The notes beneath the pieces are model-generated. The model made no database searches and had not been told where the DNA came from. It worked only from the letters and a program-made list of their open reading frames with translations. From Halioxenophilus aromaticivorans (GTDB taxonomy: Bacteria; Pseudomonadota; Gammaproteobacteria; Pseudomonadales; Cellvibrionaceae), in assembly GCF_042850945.1 (NCBI RefSeq), contig NZ_AP031496.1:2604001-2668000 (forward strand): a stretch of DNA of 64,000 nucleotides, written 5' to 3'. Numbering within the stretch: position 1 is the stretch's first letter; each line of letters opens with the position of its first letter. The position numbers and the translations under genes are program-made. Below, piece after piece: positions 1-8,418 of this stretch.

Positions 1-852
1 GCGTTAGCCGGCCGGGCGTCGTCTCGGGTGGCAGCTATGGTGCTGGATTCACCAGTAAACCTCGCCAAAACGGGGGTGAATTATTGGCCTACCAAGTTTA
101 CCAATGCTCTATCGAATTATTTTAGCCATTGCAATATGGCCGACAGCTGTGCCGTTACCCTGGCGCAACTGCAGCGTTACCTAAGCTTATTGGCGCAGAG
201 CCCGCGTATTGTGGAAATTAAACGCTGGGACGAGCCAGGTACCTGGCGGGTGCAGGTTGGTGACAGTCTATTGTTGGACAGTTTCTACAGTGGTTTGTAC
301 AGCCCAAATCAGCAGTCGCGGTTTGAATTCATACAGCAGGCTTTGGCCACTTCCGAGCTGGAGGCTAAGCCGGCTGAGCTAAAAGAACTGGCTAAAATCA
401 TCGAGCCGCAGATAAATCAGGCATTGGATTCGTCATTTAACTATTTTGTATATTACGCCAATCAATGCCTAGAGAATCCACCCTACGACCCGGCGGTTTA
501 TCAGCCAAGCCAACAGCAATCAATCTGGCGGCAGTACCTGGGTTATGAGGCAGAATTGTCTGTCTGTAATTTATTTAAACCTCAGCACCTGCAGCGCCAT
601 GAGGCGCCGCTATCCACACCCACGGTTCTACTCAGTGGATTGCTCGACCCAATTACCCCCTTTGCCGATTCAGAACTATTATTAAATCAATTCAAAGGTG
701 GCCAACTGGCCGGTTTTACGGATGCTGGGCACGGCGTACTGAACCGTACTGAATGTTTACGGGGCCGTCTGCCAAAGCTATTGAATCCGCAAACAGACAC
801 AGCATTACTGTTATCAACCTGCGCCGACGTTCACCTCTCATCTCATCAATAG
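1..852 (+). CDS. Alpha/beta hydrolase with TAP-like C-terminal region (5' end outside window)
   Basis: The reading frame is open from base 1, so the gene begins upstream; the methionine at base 28 is internal (residues around RVAAMVLDSPV normally follow the nucleophile elbow of proline-iminopeptidase-like hydrolases). The nucleophile serine is therefore outside the window. The C-terminal part holds the acid segment (LLSGLLDPITP, Asp) and the catalytic His (DAGHGVL), the arrangement seen in tripeptidyl-aminopeptidase-like (TAP C-terminal) members. It is likely a secreted or cytoplasmic peptidase/esterase; the signal region cannot be seen. The next gene starts 17 bases after its stop, so the two are probably co-transcribed. 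Family call is good, substrate unknown. Confidence 0.75.
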   Translation, partial: ALAGRASSRVAAMVLDSPVNLAKTGVNYWPTKFTNALSNYFSHCNMADSCAVTLAQLQRYLSLLAQSPRIVEIKRWDEPGTWRVQVGDSLLLDSFYSGLYSPNQQSRFEFIQQALATSELEAKPAELKELAKIIEPQINQALDSSFNYFVYYANQCLENPPYDPAVYQPSQQQSIWRQYLGYEAELSVCNLFKPQHLQRHEAPLSTPTVLLSGLLDPITPFADSELLLNQFKGGQLAGFTDAGHGVLNRTECLRGRLPKLLNPQTDTALLLSTCADVHLSSHQ

Positions 853-869
853 AGCCGAAAGGTCCTGCT

Positions 870-1619
870 ATGCCCGAACTTTGGTCACACACTGTCGGTG
901 ATGAACAATATCGCGTGGTGCGAGCCGGCCACAGTCTGCGTTTGTATACCAATGGGGTTCTGCACAGCCAATACAACCCCAACCAGGTTGTCAGCGGCGC
1001 GCTATGGGATTTGTTGTTGGTGCCCGCTTTTATGTACCCTGGTCTGTTAAAAAAAGCTTTGGTACTGGGGGTGGGTGGGGGTGCAGTCATTAATATGCTG
1101 CGTTATTTCTGGCACCAGCTCGCGGTGGTTGGCGTGGATAATAATGCCGTTCACCTAGAAGTAGCACAGCAGTTTTTTGGTGTTAATGGTGCAGAGGTAG
1201 GTTTGCATTATGCTGACGCTCGCGATTGGCTGGCAAGCCACGGTGATGATCAATACGATTACGTTCTCGATGATATCTTCGGCGGAAAAAACGGCGACCC
1301 ACAAAGGCCGTTCGCGTTTGATGCGCAATGGCTGCACAGTTTATGTCAACGTTTGGCGCCAAACGGGGTGTTGGCCATTAATTTTGATCGTGCGCAACAG
1401 GCATACCAACTCATCGATACCCTGGCCGATGCTATGGCCGAACTGAAAATCCAACGGGGGTGGATTTTAGAAAATCCGTCTTATTGCAATGGCGTTTTGG
1501 TATTGTCTAAGGCTTCTGTTGAGATGGCATCTGCCGTAGAGCGGATGCAAACCCATCGTATTTTAGATTCTCGTTTGCGCTCGTGCCGGTTAAATTATCG
1601 GGCTACCCGTTGTATTTAA
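870..1619 (+). CDS. Spermidine-synthase-like SAM-fold methyltransferase
   Basis: A 249-residue Rossmann methyltransferase-like protein. A glycine-rich motif I (ALVLGVGGGAV, about residues 64-73), an acidic residue after the next strand (VVGVDNN) and a YADARDWL segment match the polyamine synthase (SpeE) fold; a later DYVLDDIFGG segment sits where SpeE has its catalytic Asp. It lacks the N-terminal beta domain of true spermidine synthases and no speD is nearby, so polyamine synthesis is not supported; similar orphan proteins are annotated only as spermidine-synthase-like. The ATG at 870 is chosen over an upstream in-frame start at 753 because that one lies deep inside the preceding hydrolase gene and an AAAGG ribosome-binding-like stretch precedes 870. 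Confidence 0.7.
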   Translation: MPELWSHTVGDEQYRVVRAGHSLRLYTNGVLHSQYNPNQVVSGALWDLLLVPAFMYPGLLKKALVLGVGGGAVINMLRYFWHQLAVVGVDNNAVHLEVAQQFFGVNGAEVGLHYADARDWLASHGDDQYDYVLDDIFGGKNGDPQRPFAFDAQWLHSLCQRLAPNGVLAINFDRAQQAYQLIDTLADAMAELKIQRGWILENPSYCNGVLVLSKASVEMASAVERMQTHRILDSRLRSCRLNYRATRCI

Positions 1620-1634
1620 TTTGCGGCTCTACAG

Positions 1635-2699
1635 CTAACGTAAGCAATAAATCGTGTAGCTGCCATTACCTGCCACCGGTGTAGTTTGCTTGAAAAGCCC
1701 TGCGGTGAAAGCCTCCAGCTTTATAAATTGATTCACCACAACCAAGGCTTGGCCGTCGCTTGCCTTCAACCGTGCTATGGCTTGGCAAAACTTAGACGAT
1801 AAATCTTTGCTGTGTTCGAAACCTTGGTGAAAGGGCGGATTACAGAGAATTAAATCAAACTTTTGATGGCAGCTGGCTGCGGTATCGTCGGGCCAGGCAG
1901 TAACATCAAACTGGTTGTGGTGTGCCGTCGCTTGCAGTGCTAATAGCGCCCCTGCGTTGTTATCGGTGGCAGAGATGGATTTTATGCCCAATTGATGTGC
2001 CGCTAACGTAAGGAAACCGTAACCGCAGCCCAGGTCCAAAACGGATTGGGTGTGTGCGTTAATTGCCGATTGGCTTTGCTTTAGGTAGTCCACCAACAGG
2101 GCGCTGCCGGCATCTATTTTATTCCACCCATAAACACCCGGTTTGCTGTATAGCGCGTTTCCGTCCAGTTCGCCAATAACCCGCAGCTGTTGATAATTTT
2201 GGTCTTTTAACGGTGTTTGGCTCGGGCTGGCGTCTGATTTGGTAGCCAGCTCGCAAAGGTAAAGGTCGCCGTGCTTTTGCGTGGCTATGGTATCAAATAA
2301 GGGCTTTGCCGCTTTAGCAAGGCCTTTAATTCCCTGGTTTTTCTCTCCAGCGATAAACACTCGGCTATTGCTAGGCAGGTATGCGGCGCACTGGTTGAGC
2401 AAATAATTGAGAACGGCTTTTTCTTTGGGGATGTGAAAGTAAACGTGACTAATCTTTTTTTCTGCCGCAACAGACAAATCATAGTCATTAAAAATAATGG
2501 TTTTTTGTGAATAGTTGGCAATGTCCCAGCGGTTGGTGATGAGGACAGTTGTGTTGGGCTCAGCGTCGGCAGCAGAAACTTGGTCAATCAACTGTTTGCA
2601 ACTGTCAACCAGTGAGTCTGTTAGGACCCACAGTTGGCCGGCAGCATCGGTTTGCCGTAGGTACTCGCCGTAAAGCAATTCAAAAGAGGTTAGTGCCAC
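1635..2699 (-). CDS. rsmC: 16S rRNA (guanine-N2)-methyltransferase, RsmC/RlmG family
   Basis: A 354-residue protein of two tandem methyltransferase-like halves, as in RsmC (m2G1207 of 16S rRNA). The C-terminal half is catalytic: SAM motif VLDLGCGYGFLTLAA and the NPPF motif (ILCNPPFHQGF) typical of N-methylation of guanine amino groups. The linker VYGWNKIDAGSALL corresponds to the family segment before motif I. The N-terminal half is the degenerate duplicate used for RNA binding. RlmG (23S G1835) is built the same way, so the exact target is inferred; length and the C-terminal ending fit RsmC better. The start codon is GTG at 2699. It follows rsuA by four bases, within an rRNA/tRNA-modification cluster. 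Confidence 0.7.
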   Translation of the reverse strand: MALTSFELLYGEYLRQTDAAGQLWVLTDSLVDSCKQLIDQVSAADAEPNTTVLITNRWDIANYSQKTIIFNDYDLSVAAEKKISHVYFHIPKEKAVLNYLLNQCAAYLPSNSRVFIAGEKNQGIKGLAKAAKPLFDTIATQKHGDLYLCELATKSDASPSQTPLKDQNYQQLRVIGELDGNALYSKPGVYGWNKIDAGSALLVDYLKQSQSAINAHTQSVLDLGCGYGFLTLAAHQLGIKSISATDNNAGALLALQATAHHNQFDVTAWPDDTAASCHQKFDLILCNPPFHQGFEHSKDLSSKFCQAIARLKASDGQALVVVNQFIKLEAFTAGLFKQTTPVAGNGSYTIYCLR

Positions 2700-2703
2700 C
2701 GAT

Positions 2704-3435
2704 TTAAAAACTCGCTATTTCATGTGCGGTTAGGGTCCTGTAGTCACCCGGTTGTAAGTCTTCGCCCAGGTGAAGCTCACCTATACGCTCTCGATGCAAT
2801 CCCACCACGGCGTTGCCCACCGCAGCTAACATTCGTTTTACCTGGTGATAGCGCCCCTCGAATAACGTTAGCAAAATGTGTTGCTCATCAATTATGGTCA
2901 CTTCTGCGGGCTTGGTTGGTTTAACCGAGTCATCCAGCAGCACGCCCTGTTCCAGTTGAGTTTTAGCCGTTTCTGTTAAAGGCTCTGCGATAGTAACGCG
3001 ATAGGTTTTACCGCAACTGTGATTGGGGCTGGTGACGCGATGGTTCCATTGCCCGTCGCTGGTAATTAGCAGTAATCCCGTTGTATCGATATCTAACCTA
3101 CCAACGACTTGCAAATTAATGTCTGCATCCAGCGCCGCCAGTAATGGTTCATCACCGGCTGCCAGTGCGGCTTCCGTCAGTACGTTGATTACCGTGGCGT
3201 GGTAACCGTCATCGGTTGAGCAGACCACATCTAAGGGTTTGTAGAACATTAAATATTGGTCTTCGATGGCCAACACAGCCTGGCCAAATACCGATACTTG
3301 CGCATTAGCGGGAAGGGACTGGCTGAGATCTTTTACTGGCTGACCATTGACGATGACCTCGCCGTTTTTAGCCGCACGCTTGGCTTCTTTACGAGAAAAC
3401 GCAGTGTTGTTAGCGATAAATTTATCCAAGCGCAT
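2704..3435 (-). CDS. rsuA: 16S rRNA pseudouridine(516) synthase RsuA
   Basis: Converts U516 of 16S rRNA to pseudouridine. The N-terminus is an S4 RNA-binding domain (MRLDKFIANNTAFSRKEA, with NGEVIVNGQPV), followed by the synthase domain with the catalytic Asp in VGRLDIDTTGLLL and the conserved FYKP and GRYHQVKRM motifs of the RsuA family. About 243 residues, normal for RsuA. The start at 3435 is preferred because the S4 domain begins exactly there; 15 further upstream residues are possible but would extend into truC. The gene overlaps the truC stop by 14 bases, implying translational coupling. RluB/E/F are related, but the size and the absence of a long tail favour RsuA. Confidence 0.85.
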   Translation of the reverse strand: MRLDKFIANNTAFSRKEAKRAAKNGEVIVNGQPVKDLSQSLPANAQVSVFGQAVLAIEDQYLMFYKPLDVVCSTDDGYHATVINVLTEAALAAGDEPLLAALDADINLQVVGRLDIDTTGLLLITSDGQWNHRVTSPNHSCGKTYRVTIAEPLTETAKTQLEQGVLLDDSVKPTKPAEVTIIDEQHILLTLFEGRYHQVKRMLAAVGNAVVGLHRERIGELHLGEDLQPGDYRTLTAHEIASF

Positions 3436-4186
3436 GGGGTGCCTCAATGTCAGTTGTGCCAGCGGCGCGTTGCCAGCCAAATTCGTGTAACAGGTGGTTC
3501 ATTGTTTCATCCAAAGGCGCAGTTATGGCCAGTGGCTGTTGAGTCACTGGGTGGTTAAAGCATAATCGGTGCGCGTGCAACAATAGCCTGTGAGCGTTAA
3601 ACGCGGTTTGAAAAAACCGATTATGGATGCTTTTACCGTGTTTAGCATCGCCAATGATGGGGTGGTTAATGTGTTTTAAGTGCCGCCGTAGTTGATGCTT
3701 GCGCCCGGTTTTCGGTTGGCACTCCACCAGCGAATAGCGGCTAGTCGGATACCTATCTACAGGGTTCTCGAGCTCAATGGTTGCCAACCTCGTCACTTTT
3801 GTCACGGCTTCTTGGGCGGGTTTGTCCTGTTTGGCGTGTTTATCTGCGATTTTGTCCAGTCGCTCTTTTAAAGGATGGTCTACGGTGACTTCCTGGGGCG
3901 CCCAGCCGCGAACGATCGCTAGGTAGGTCTTTTGGGCTTGTTCCTGCCAATTGGCGCACACCTTACTGGCGGTGTCCGACGACAGGGCAAACAACAAAAC
4001 ACCGGAAGTAGGGCGGTCTAGTCGGTGGATAGGGTAAACCCATTGCCCCAGCTGGTCTCGCAGCATTTGCATGGCAAAGCGAGTTTCATGCTTATCAATG
4101 GGGCTTTTATGTACCAATAAACCGGATGGCTTATTAATAGCCACCAGGTGCTCATCTTGGTAGAGGATGGGTAATACATCAGACAA
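3422..4186 (-). CDS. truC: tRNA pseudouridine(65) synthase TruC
   Basis: A 254-residue RluA-family pseudouridine synthase that modifies U65 in tRNA. The catalytic segment is YPIHRLDRPTSGVLLF (Asp of HRLDRPTSG), and TruC-like features include NKPSGLLVHKSPID near the N-terminus, HPLKERLDKIADK in the middle and PKTGRKHQLRRHLKHINHPI with GDAKHGK near the end. No S4 domain is present, as expected for TruC. It lies between folD and rsuA on the same strand and its stop overlaps the rsuA start. The sibling RluA/RluC enzymes differ in these mid-protein motifs, so the assignment is fairly firm. Confidence 0.88.
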   Translation of the reverse strand: MSDVLPILYQDEHLVAINKPSGLLVHKSPIDKHETRFAMQMLRDQLGQWVYPIHRLDRPTSGVLLFALSSDTASKVCANWQEQAQKTYLAIVRGWAPQEVTVDHPLKERLDKIADKHAKQDKPAQEAVTKVTRLATIELENPVDRYPTSRYSLVECQPKTGRKHQLRRHLKHINHPIIGDAKHGKSIHNRFFQTAFNAHRLLLHAHRLCFNHPVTQQPLAITAPLDETMNHLLHEFGWQRAAGTTDIEAPHALG

Positions 4187-4246
4187 TTGGGAGCGCTCCT
4201 AAGCGAGTTAAAACCGCCCCCAACGGGCGTAAAACGTTCTGTCGGC

Positions 4247-5095
4247 TTAACCGTTAATTTTCTTCTCACCAGAATCCACCGACTGATAGATTAGGGTGTT
4301 AATGGTCATTGGGCCCACACCGCCCGGCACCGGGGTAATGGCAGCGGCACGGTCGGCCAAAGGTGCCAATTCTATATCGCCTACACCACCGGGGTGGTAG
4401 CCGGCATCCACAACCACGGCACCGTCTTTAATCCACTCGGCCTTAATAAATTCTGGTTTGCCCACGGCGCCCACCACAATATCCGCCTGGGCGATCAGTG
4501 CGGGTAGATTTTGGGTCTTGGAGTGGCATATGGTCACGGTGGCGTTGGCGTTGAGTAGCATAAGCGCCATTGGCTTGCCAAGAATGGGGCTGCGGCCAAC
4601 GACTACGGCATGCTTACCGCTCATGGGTATTTCATAGGCCTCTAAAAGACGCATAATACCTTTGGGCGTTGCACAGCCGTATGCTTCTTCGCCCATGCTC
4701 ATTCGGCCGAATCCTAGGCAGGTTACGCCATCGACGTCTTTCTCTAAGGCAATGGCATCAAAGCAGGCCCGCTCATCGATTTGAGGCGGCACCGGGTGCT
4801 GGAGCAAAATACCGTGAACTGAGGGGTTGTTGTTCAGTGCGTCAATTTCAGCCAACAGTTGTTCAGTGGTTGTTGACTCTGGCAGTTCCACTTTGAGGGA
4901 ATCCATGCCGATGCGTTTACAGGCGTTGCCCTTCATTTTCACGTAGGTGGCAGAGGCCGGATCACCGCCTACTAATATAGTGGCAAGTATCGGCGTTTGC
5001 CCGCCGCTTTGCTCTTTGAGCTTGGCCACGCGGGCGCTCAGTTCTTGTTCGGTTTTGGCCGCAAGAGCCTTGCCGTCTAAAACCACTGCTGACAT
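4247..5095 (-). CDS. folD: Bifunctional methylenetetrahydrofolate dehydrogenase/cyclohydrolase FolD
   Basis: Interconverts 5,10-methylene-THF, 5,10-methenyl-THF and 10-formyl-THF in the cytoplasm. At 282 residues it is the standard length. Seen motifs are the active-site Tyr/Lys segment SATYVKMKGNACKRIG, the KDVDG segment, the NADP-binding GRSPILGKPMALML and the C-terminal PVPGGVGPMTI. It is transcribed toward truC/rsuA, with about 60 bases between folD and truC, and away from the tRNA cluster at 5.45 kb. One-carbon flow links it to metH far downstream, but there is no physical link. Nothing unusual. Confidence 0.97.
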   Translation of the reverse strand: MSAVVLDGKALAAKTEQELSARVAKLKEQSGGQTPILATILVGGDPASATYVKMKGNACKRIGMDSLKVELPESTTTEQLLAEIDALNNNPSVHGILLQHPVPPQIDERACFDAIALEKDVDGVTCLGFGRMSMGEEAYGCATPKGIMRLLEAYEIPMSGKHAVVVGRSPILGKPMALMLLNANATVTICHSKTQNLPALIAQADIVVGAVGKPEFIKAEWIKDGAVVVDAGYHPGGVGDIELAPLADRAAAITPVPGGVGPMTINTLIYQSVDSGEKKING

Positions 5096-5452
5096 AAGGG
5101 ATTCCTGTTGAAGTTCGTCTGGTGGGTTTGTTTACCAGGTGGGTTGGCAGGGCGGCTATTCTCCCACAGTGCGTCTAGGGGCTCAATTGCTTGTGAGCGC
5201 TAGGTAGTCGGGGTGGTCTGGTTATTCTCTAACCATGTTATAGGCCTAAGTGTTTGGTTTCTTTGAAAGAATTCAGATTAGGCGTTGACGAAGCATAGGG
5301 GCGTAGGTATGATGCGCACCACTTGAGACAGGGGGCACACAAAACCTCTTGGCCAAGGAGCAAAACGGCTCGTTAAGATTGTTTTGCCCCGTGCCAAAAG
5401 CATTGTTTTGATGTAACCTTATCAAGTGTTTTGCTTGGTTTAAGCCGTTAGT
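5096..5452. other. Intergenic stretch between folD and the tRNA cluster
   Basis: About 355 bases with no credible protein gene; the open frames running through it on the minus strand only read through the tRNA-Pro gene. It must hold the folD promoter (leftward) and the promoter of the tRNA-Pro/Arg/His operon (rightward), but I could not place a convincing -35/-10 pair for either. Confidence 0.5.
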
Positions 5453-5529
<77 letters not shown>

Positions 5530-5591
5530 TTATCGTTTAAGCTAACCCTATCTACTTGCATGATCGCAAAGCAAGGCGCGGAAATGACAAT

Positions 5592-5668
<77 letters not shown>

Positions 5669-5775
5669 TCGAGTTTCACCCCGTGCAGCTGTTCAGAGCC
5701 TAAACCAAAATACCAAAGAAGCCCTCGGTTATTTGGTTGGTTGTATACCAAAACGTTTTGCCAAAACGTGTCAGT

Positions 5776-5852
5776 GGTGGCTGTAGCTCAGTCGGTAGAG
5801 CCCTGGATTGTGATTCCAGTGGTCGCGGGTTCGATCCCCGTCAGCCACCCCA
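5776..5852 (+). tRNA. tRNA-His (anticodon GUG)
   Basis: The sequence is close to E. coli hisR, with the extra G at position -1 (base 5776) opposite C73 that is diagnostic of tRNA-His, anticodon loop UUGUGAU (GUG), T-arm GGUUCGAUCC and encoded CCA at 5850-5852. Last tRNA of the cluster; a convergent histidine kinase gene ends at 5889. Confidence 0.97.
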
Positions 5853-5888
5853 TTCTTACCTGCCCATACATCTTACCCTAAAAATGTT

Positions 5889-7403
5889 TTAGCTCATCAG
5901 CGGTAGCTTGACGGTAAATGCCGTGCCAACGCCTTCCGTGGAGTCCACTTCTATAGTGCCATTGTGGTGTTCTGTAATTATTAAGTAAGACACCGACAAG
6001 CCCAGGCCGGTACCTTCGCCCACGCCCTTGGTAGTGAAGAAAGGGTCAAAGACATTGGTTAGGTTTTGTGCTGATATGCCAGGGCCATTATCTGAAACTT
6101 CAATGCAAATAGCGCCGGCCTGATTAAACGTCTTTATATTGATTTCCGCGTTGATGTTTGCAGATTCGCAGGCTTGCAAAGCGTTGCGTATGAGGTTGAG
6201 AACCACCTGCTGAATCTCCGGCGGCGAGCATTCGCAAATATCTTGCTCGGCATTCAGTTGCACAAACATTTTGTGTTCAAATTGATCGCTAGTATGAGCG
6301 GCAAAGCGCGCTTTGTTTTCCAGCTCAACCACGTCTTTAATTAGAGGGTTTATGGGTTCTGGTCCCTTAGCCGCTTGGCCGCTGTGTGCAAACTTCAATA
6401 TGTTATTTACGATGGAGGCTGCGCGCTCTGCTGCTTCTCTGGCGCCGAGAAAAAATTGGCCAATTTGGCGCTCGGCAAAATAATCTTGCAGGTTGTTGAG
6501 ATCGATACCGGTAATGGTGGCGGCGGTTTGGTTTTGCGGCAATTCTAAACTGGTTCTGCGTTGCAGATTCTGGAGGTTATTCAGTACTGCGCTCAACGGG
6601 TTGTTTATTTCATGGGCTAAGCCCGCAGCCATTTCACCCAGCGATAGTAGTTTCTCGTTTTGTACCATCAGTTGTTCTACTTCTACACGATTTGAAACAT
6701 CGTTTATTAAAATAACAGCTCCGGTGTCGGCTTCTGGTAGGGGATGAATGCTTAAATCAACGAAACATTTTTGATCGGCTAATAAAAAACCGATTTCCTC
6801 TGCGATGGTTGGTAGCTCATTGTCAATGGCGTTGGTGATTTGTTGCTCGTACAGTAATAAGCCAGGAATTAGCTTAAAGACGCTCTGTTGGAGTGCTGCC
6901 TTTGTTTCGATTCCCGTTGTGGTTTTGGCGGAGGAGTTCCAAAGGGTTACGGCTCGCTGCTCATCAATACCAATAATCATAGCGGGCAGTGAATTCAAAA
7001 TGCTGCGATAGTAATTTCGCGTCGCTGCTAGCAGGGCTTCGGATTCTTCGTGCTGACTGATTTTGTTTGTTAGCTCGGAGTTGGCCTGCGAAAGCGTAGA
7101 GGTGCGCCGGGAAATACTTTGCTCCAGTTTTTGTTTCATGTCTAAAAACTGGTGGCGAATTTTTATTAACCACAAGGTTAGGCCGGCGATGATGACTAGC
7201 AAAAACGCAATAACCAAACCCGGTTGAAAAATAGTCACCGAGCCGGAGTTGGCAAATGTTTTAGTAGTGGCTACCAGGCAAATCAGAGCACTGGCTACAA
7301 TGATTGTTGGTTTAATAGTGCGGTGAGGAAGTCTTTGCATGGGAGGGTTGGCTGGTGCCTTCATTTTTATGTGTTTAACCCGGCGATTTTGGTGAAATTT
7401 CAC
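5889..7403 (-). CDS. Membrane-bound PAS sensor histidine kinase (orphan)
   Basis: A 504-residue kinase. Two hydrophobic segments (about residues 33-49 and 62-82) with little between them are followed by a coiled-coil linker (about 85-130), a PAS domain (about 130-240), the HisKA dimerisation helix with the phospho-acceptor His264 in GLAHEINNPL, and a HATPase domain with N-box NLIRNALQAC, G1 VSDNGPGI and GTGLGLSVS. The AHEINNPL form is typical of the NtrB/HK4-like group. No response regulator or receiver domain is adjacent, so its partner is unknown. The longest frame begins with GTG at 7403, with an AGG unusually close upstream; ATG codons at 7364 and 7340 are alternatives but lack a better ribosome-binding site. 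Confidence 0.85.
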   Translation of the reverse strand: MKFHQNRRVKHIKMKAPANPPMQRLPHRTIKPTIIVASALICLVATTKTFANSGSVTIFQPGLVIAFLLVIIAGLTLWLIKIRHQFLDMKQKLEQSISRRTSTLSQANSELTNKISQHEESEALLAATRNYYRSILNSLPAMIIGIDEQRAVTLWNSSAKTTTGIETKAALQQSVFKLIPGLLLYEQQITNAIDNELPTIAEEIGFLLADQKCFVDLSIHPLPEADTGAVILINDVSNRVEVEQLMVQNEKLLSLGEMAAGLAHEINNPLSAVLNNLQNLQRRTSLELPQNQTAATITGIDLNNLQDYFAERQIGQFFLGAREAAERAASIVNNILKFAHSGQAAKGPEPINPLIKDVVELENKARFAAHTSDQFEHKMFVQLNAEQDICECSPPEIQQVVLNLIRNALQACESANINAEINIKTFNQAGAICIEVSDNGPGISAQNLTNVFDPFFTTKGVGEGTGLGLSVSYLIITEHHNGTIEVDSTEGVGTAFTVKLPLMS

Positions 7404-7495
7404 TCTACCTGAGGTTTATTTGTTAAGCAAAGCGGGTGTTGTACTAGGCGACAATAATATAGGTGTTTTTTACCAAAATTTCCCTCGAAAAGGGT

Positions 7496-7523
7496 TTGAC
7501 ATCAACCGGCAAATCCGTAGAAT
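7496..7523 (+). promoter_or_regulatory. Sigma-70 promoter of the tRNA-Val/tRNA-Asp operon
   Basis: A perfect -35 TTGACA (7496-7501), 16-base spacer and -10 TAGAAT (7518-7523) lie just upstream of tRNA-Val, followed by a GC-rich discriminator GCCCACC of the kind found at stringently controlled stable-RNA promoters. Confidence 0.8.
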
Positions 7524-7540
7524 GCCCACCACATCGCAAG

Positions 7541-7616
7541 GGGTGGTTAGCTCAGTTGGGAGAGCGACGGCCTTACAAGCCGTAGGTCACAGGTTCGACC
7601 CCTGTACCACCCACCA
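7541..7616 (+). tRNA. tRNA-Val (anticodon UAC)
   Basis: A 76-base tRNA: acceptor GGGUGGU/ACCACCC, D-arm AGCUCAGUUGGGAGAGC, anticodon loop CUUACAA (UAC), T-arm GGUUCGACCC and encoded CCA (7614-7616). First gene of a two-tRNA operon with tRNA-Asp. Confidence 0.97.
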
Positions 7617-7712
7617 ATTTCCTACAAGTGTGGCAAGCGCCAAAAGCTTTGGAAAGTGCCGCAGACATGAACATCTGCGGGTTGGTAGAACCAATAAAGC
7701 AGCGATGATTGC

Positions 7713-7789
7713 GGACCGGTAGTTCAGCTGGTTAGAATGCCGGCCTGTCACGCCGGAGGTCGCGGGTTCGAGTCCCGTCCGGTCCGCCA
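7713..7789 (+). tRNA. tRNA-Asp (anticodon GUC)
   Basis: A 77-base tRNA with acceptor GGACCGG/CCGGUCC, D-arm AGUUCAGCUGGUUAGAAU, anticodon loop CUGUCAC (GUC), T-arm GGUUCGAGUCC and encoded CCA (7787-7789). Its last 20 bases together with the downstream terminator recur twice further on (see repeat entries). Confidence 0.97.
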
Positions 7790-7796
7790 CTATCTC

Positions 7797-7825
7797 AAAG
7801 CCTCGGCAGTCGCCGGGGCTTTTTC
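7797..7825 (+). terminator. Intrinsic terminator of the tRNA-Val/Asp operon
   Basis: Stem GCCTCGGC (7800-7807) with GCCGGGGC (7812-7819; pairing includes one G-U), four-base loop, followed by a T5 tract. The same hairpin recurs in both downstream repeat copies. Confidence 0.85.
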
Positions 7826-7837
7826 GTTTCTACAAAG

Positions 7838-8040
7838 TATTCCAACCCTGGGACGGGACGATGACAAATGGGCAGGAAGCCCATTTGTACTACGCAGTAG
7901 CCCGAAGGGTGGAATACAGGGATGTATGGAATAAGCCCGCGAAGCGGTGTTCGACCAATTTGTCAGGAACACTAAATTGGCCTGGAGCCAATTAGAACAG
8001 CCGAAGGCTGACCGCAGGCAAGCCACAGGGATGTGGCTTG
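7838..8040. repeat. Cluster of short palindromic modules
   Basis: A gene-free patch built of inverted repeats: ACAAATGGGC-AGGAA-GCCCATTTGT (7864-7888, perfect), CAAGCCACA-GGGA-TGTGGCTTG (8019-8040, perfect), an ATAC/GTAT pair around an AGGGAT loop (from 7914), CCAATTT/AAATTGG near 7955-7980, and a long-range GTATTCC (7838-7844)/GGAATAC (7911-7917) pair. Recurrent joining units of the form CCGAAGG sit between them. Loops tend to be AGGAA or AGGGA. It resembles the mosaic intergenic repeats of some marine gammaproteobacteria; no coding signal. Confidence 0.6.
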
Positions 8041-8138
8041 TAAATTGGCATTGCGTAGCAACCCGAAGGGTGAGGCTGGCAGTGATTTGCTCCTGCAATC
8101 GCTGCATTCAAACCATCCCTGGTTTTCGATGTGCCGAA

Positions 8139-8233
8139 GAGTCCCGTCCGGTCCGCCACTATCTCAAAGCCTCGGCACTTGCCGGGGCTTTTTTGTTTCT
8201 ACGAGGTGATCTAACTCTGGGGCGGGACGATTA
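8139..8233 (+). repeat. Second copy of tRNA-Asp 3' end plus terminator
   Basis: Starting at GAGTCCCGTCC, this copy repeats the T-arm 3' half, acceptor and CCA of tRNA-Asp and the following terminator, 369 bases downstream of the original at 7770. The first 39 or so bases are identical; similarity then fades but continues to the GGGACGAT segment. The terminator hairpin and T-tract are retained. It looks like an integration-site or recombination scar. Confidence 0.8.
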
Positions 8234-8278
8234 ATCCTTGAGAGTCGCCACAGCCCTTAGGTTGTTATGGTTTATCCC

Positions 8279-8363
8279 TCCCGCTGCGCCACTATCTTCA
8301 AAGTCTCGGTATCTGCCGGGGCTTTCTTGTTTCTGCGATGTAATTTAACGCTGATGTAGGACG
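8279..8363 (+). repeat. Third, degenerate copy of the tRNA-Asp 3' end/terminator
   Basis: About 140 bases after the second copy, GCGCCACTATCTTC, a CTCGGT...GCCGGGGC hairpin, TTTCTTGTTTCTGCG and a further GATGTA...GGACG segment align with the two upstream copies, with many substitutions. It is the oldest looking of the three. Confidence 0.6.
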
Positions 8364-8418
8364 CTCCAACGGTTTACTGGGGCAGGGGGTCAGACAGGAG
8401 CAGAAAAAGGCTTGCCTT

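Noticed and set aside
716..1090. Minus-strand frame of 124 codons
   Set aside because: Lies antisense to the well-supported hydrolase and methyltransferase-like genes and shows no family features.
7420..8234. Several open frames of 65-105 codons around tRNA-Val, tRNA-Asp and the repeat patch
   Set aside because: They overlap tRNA genes, terminators and palindromic repeats, and lack ribosome-binding sites and protein-like composition.
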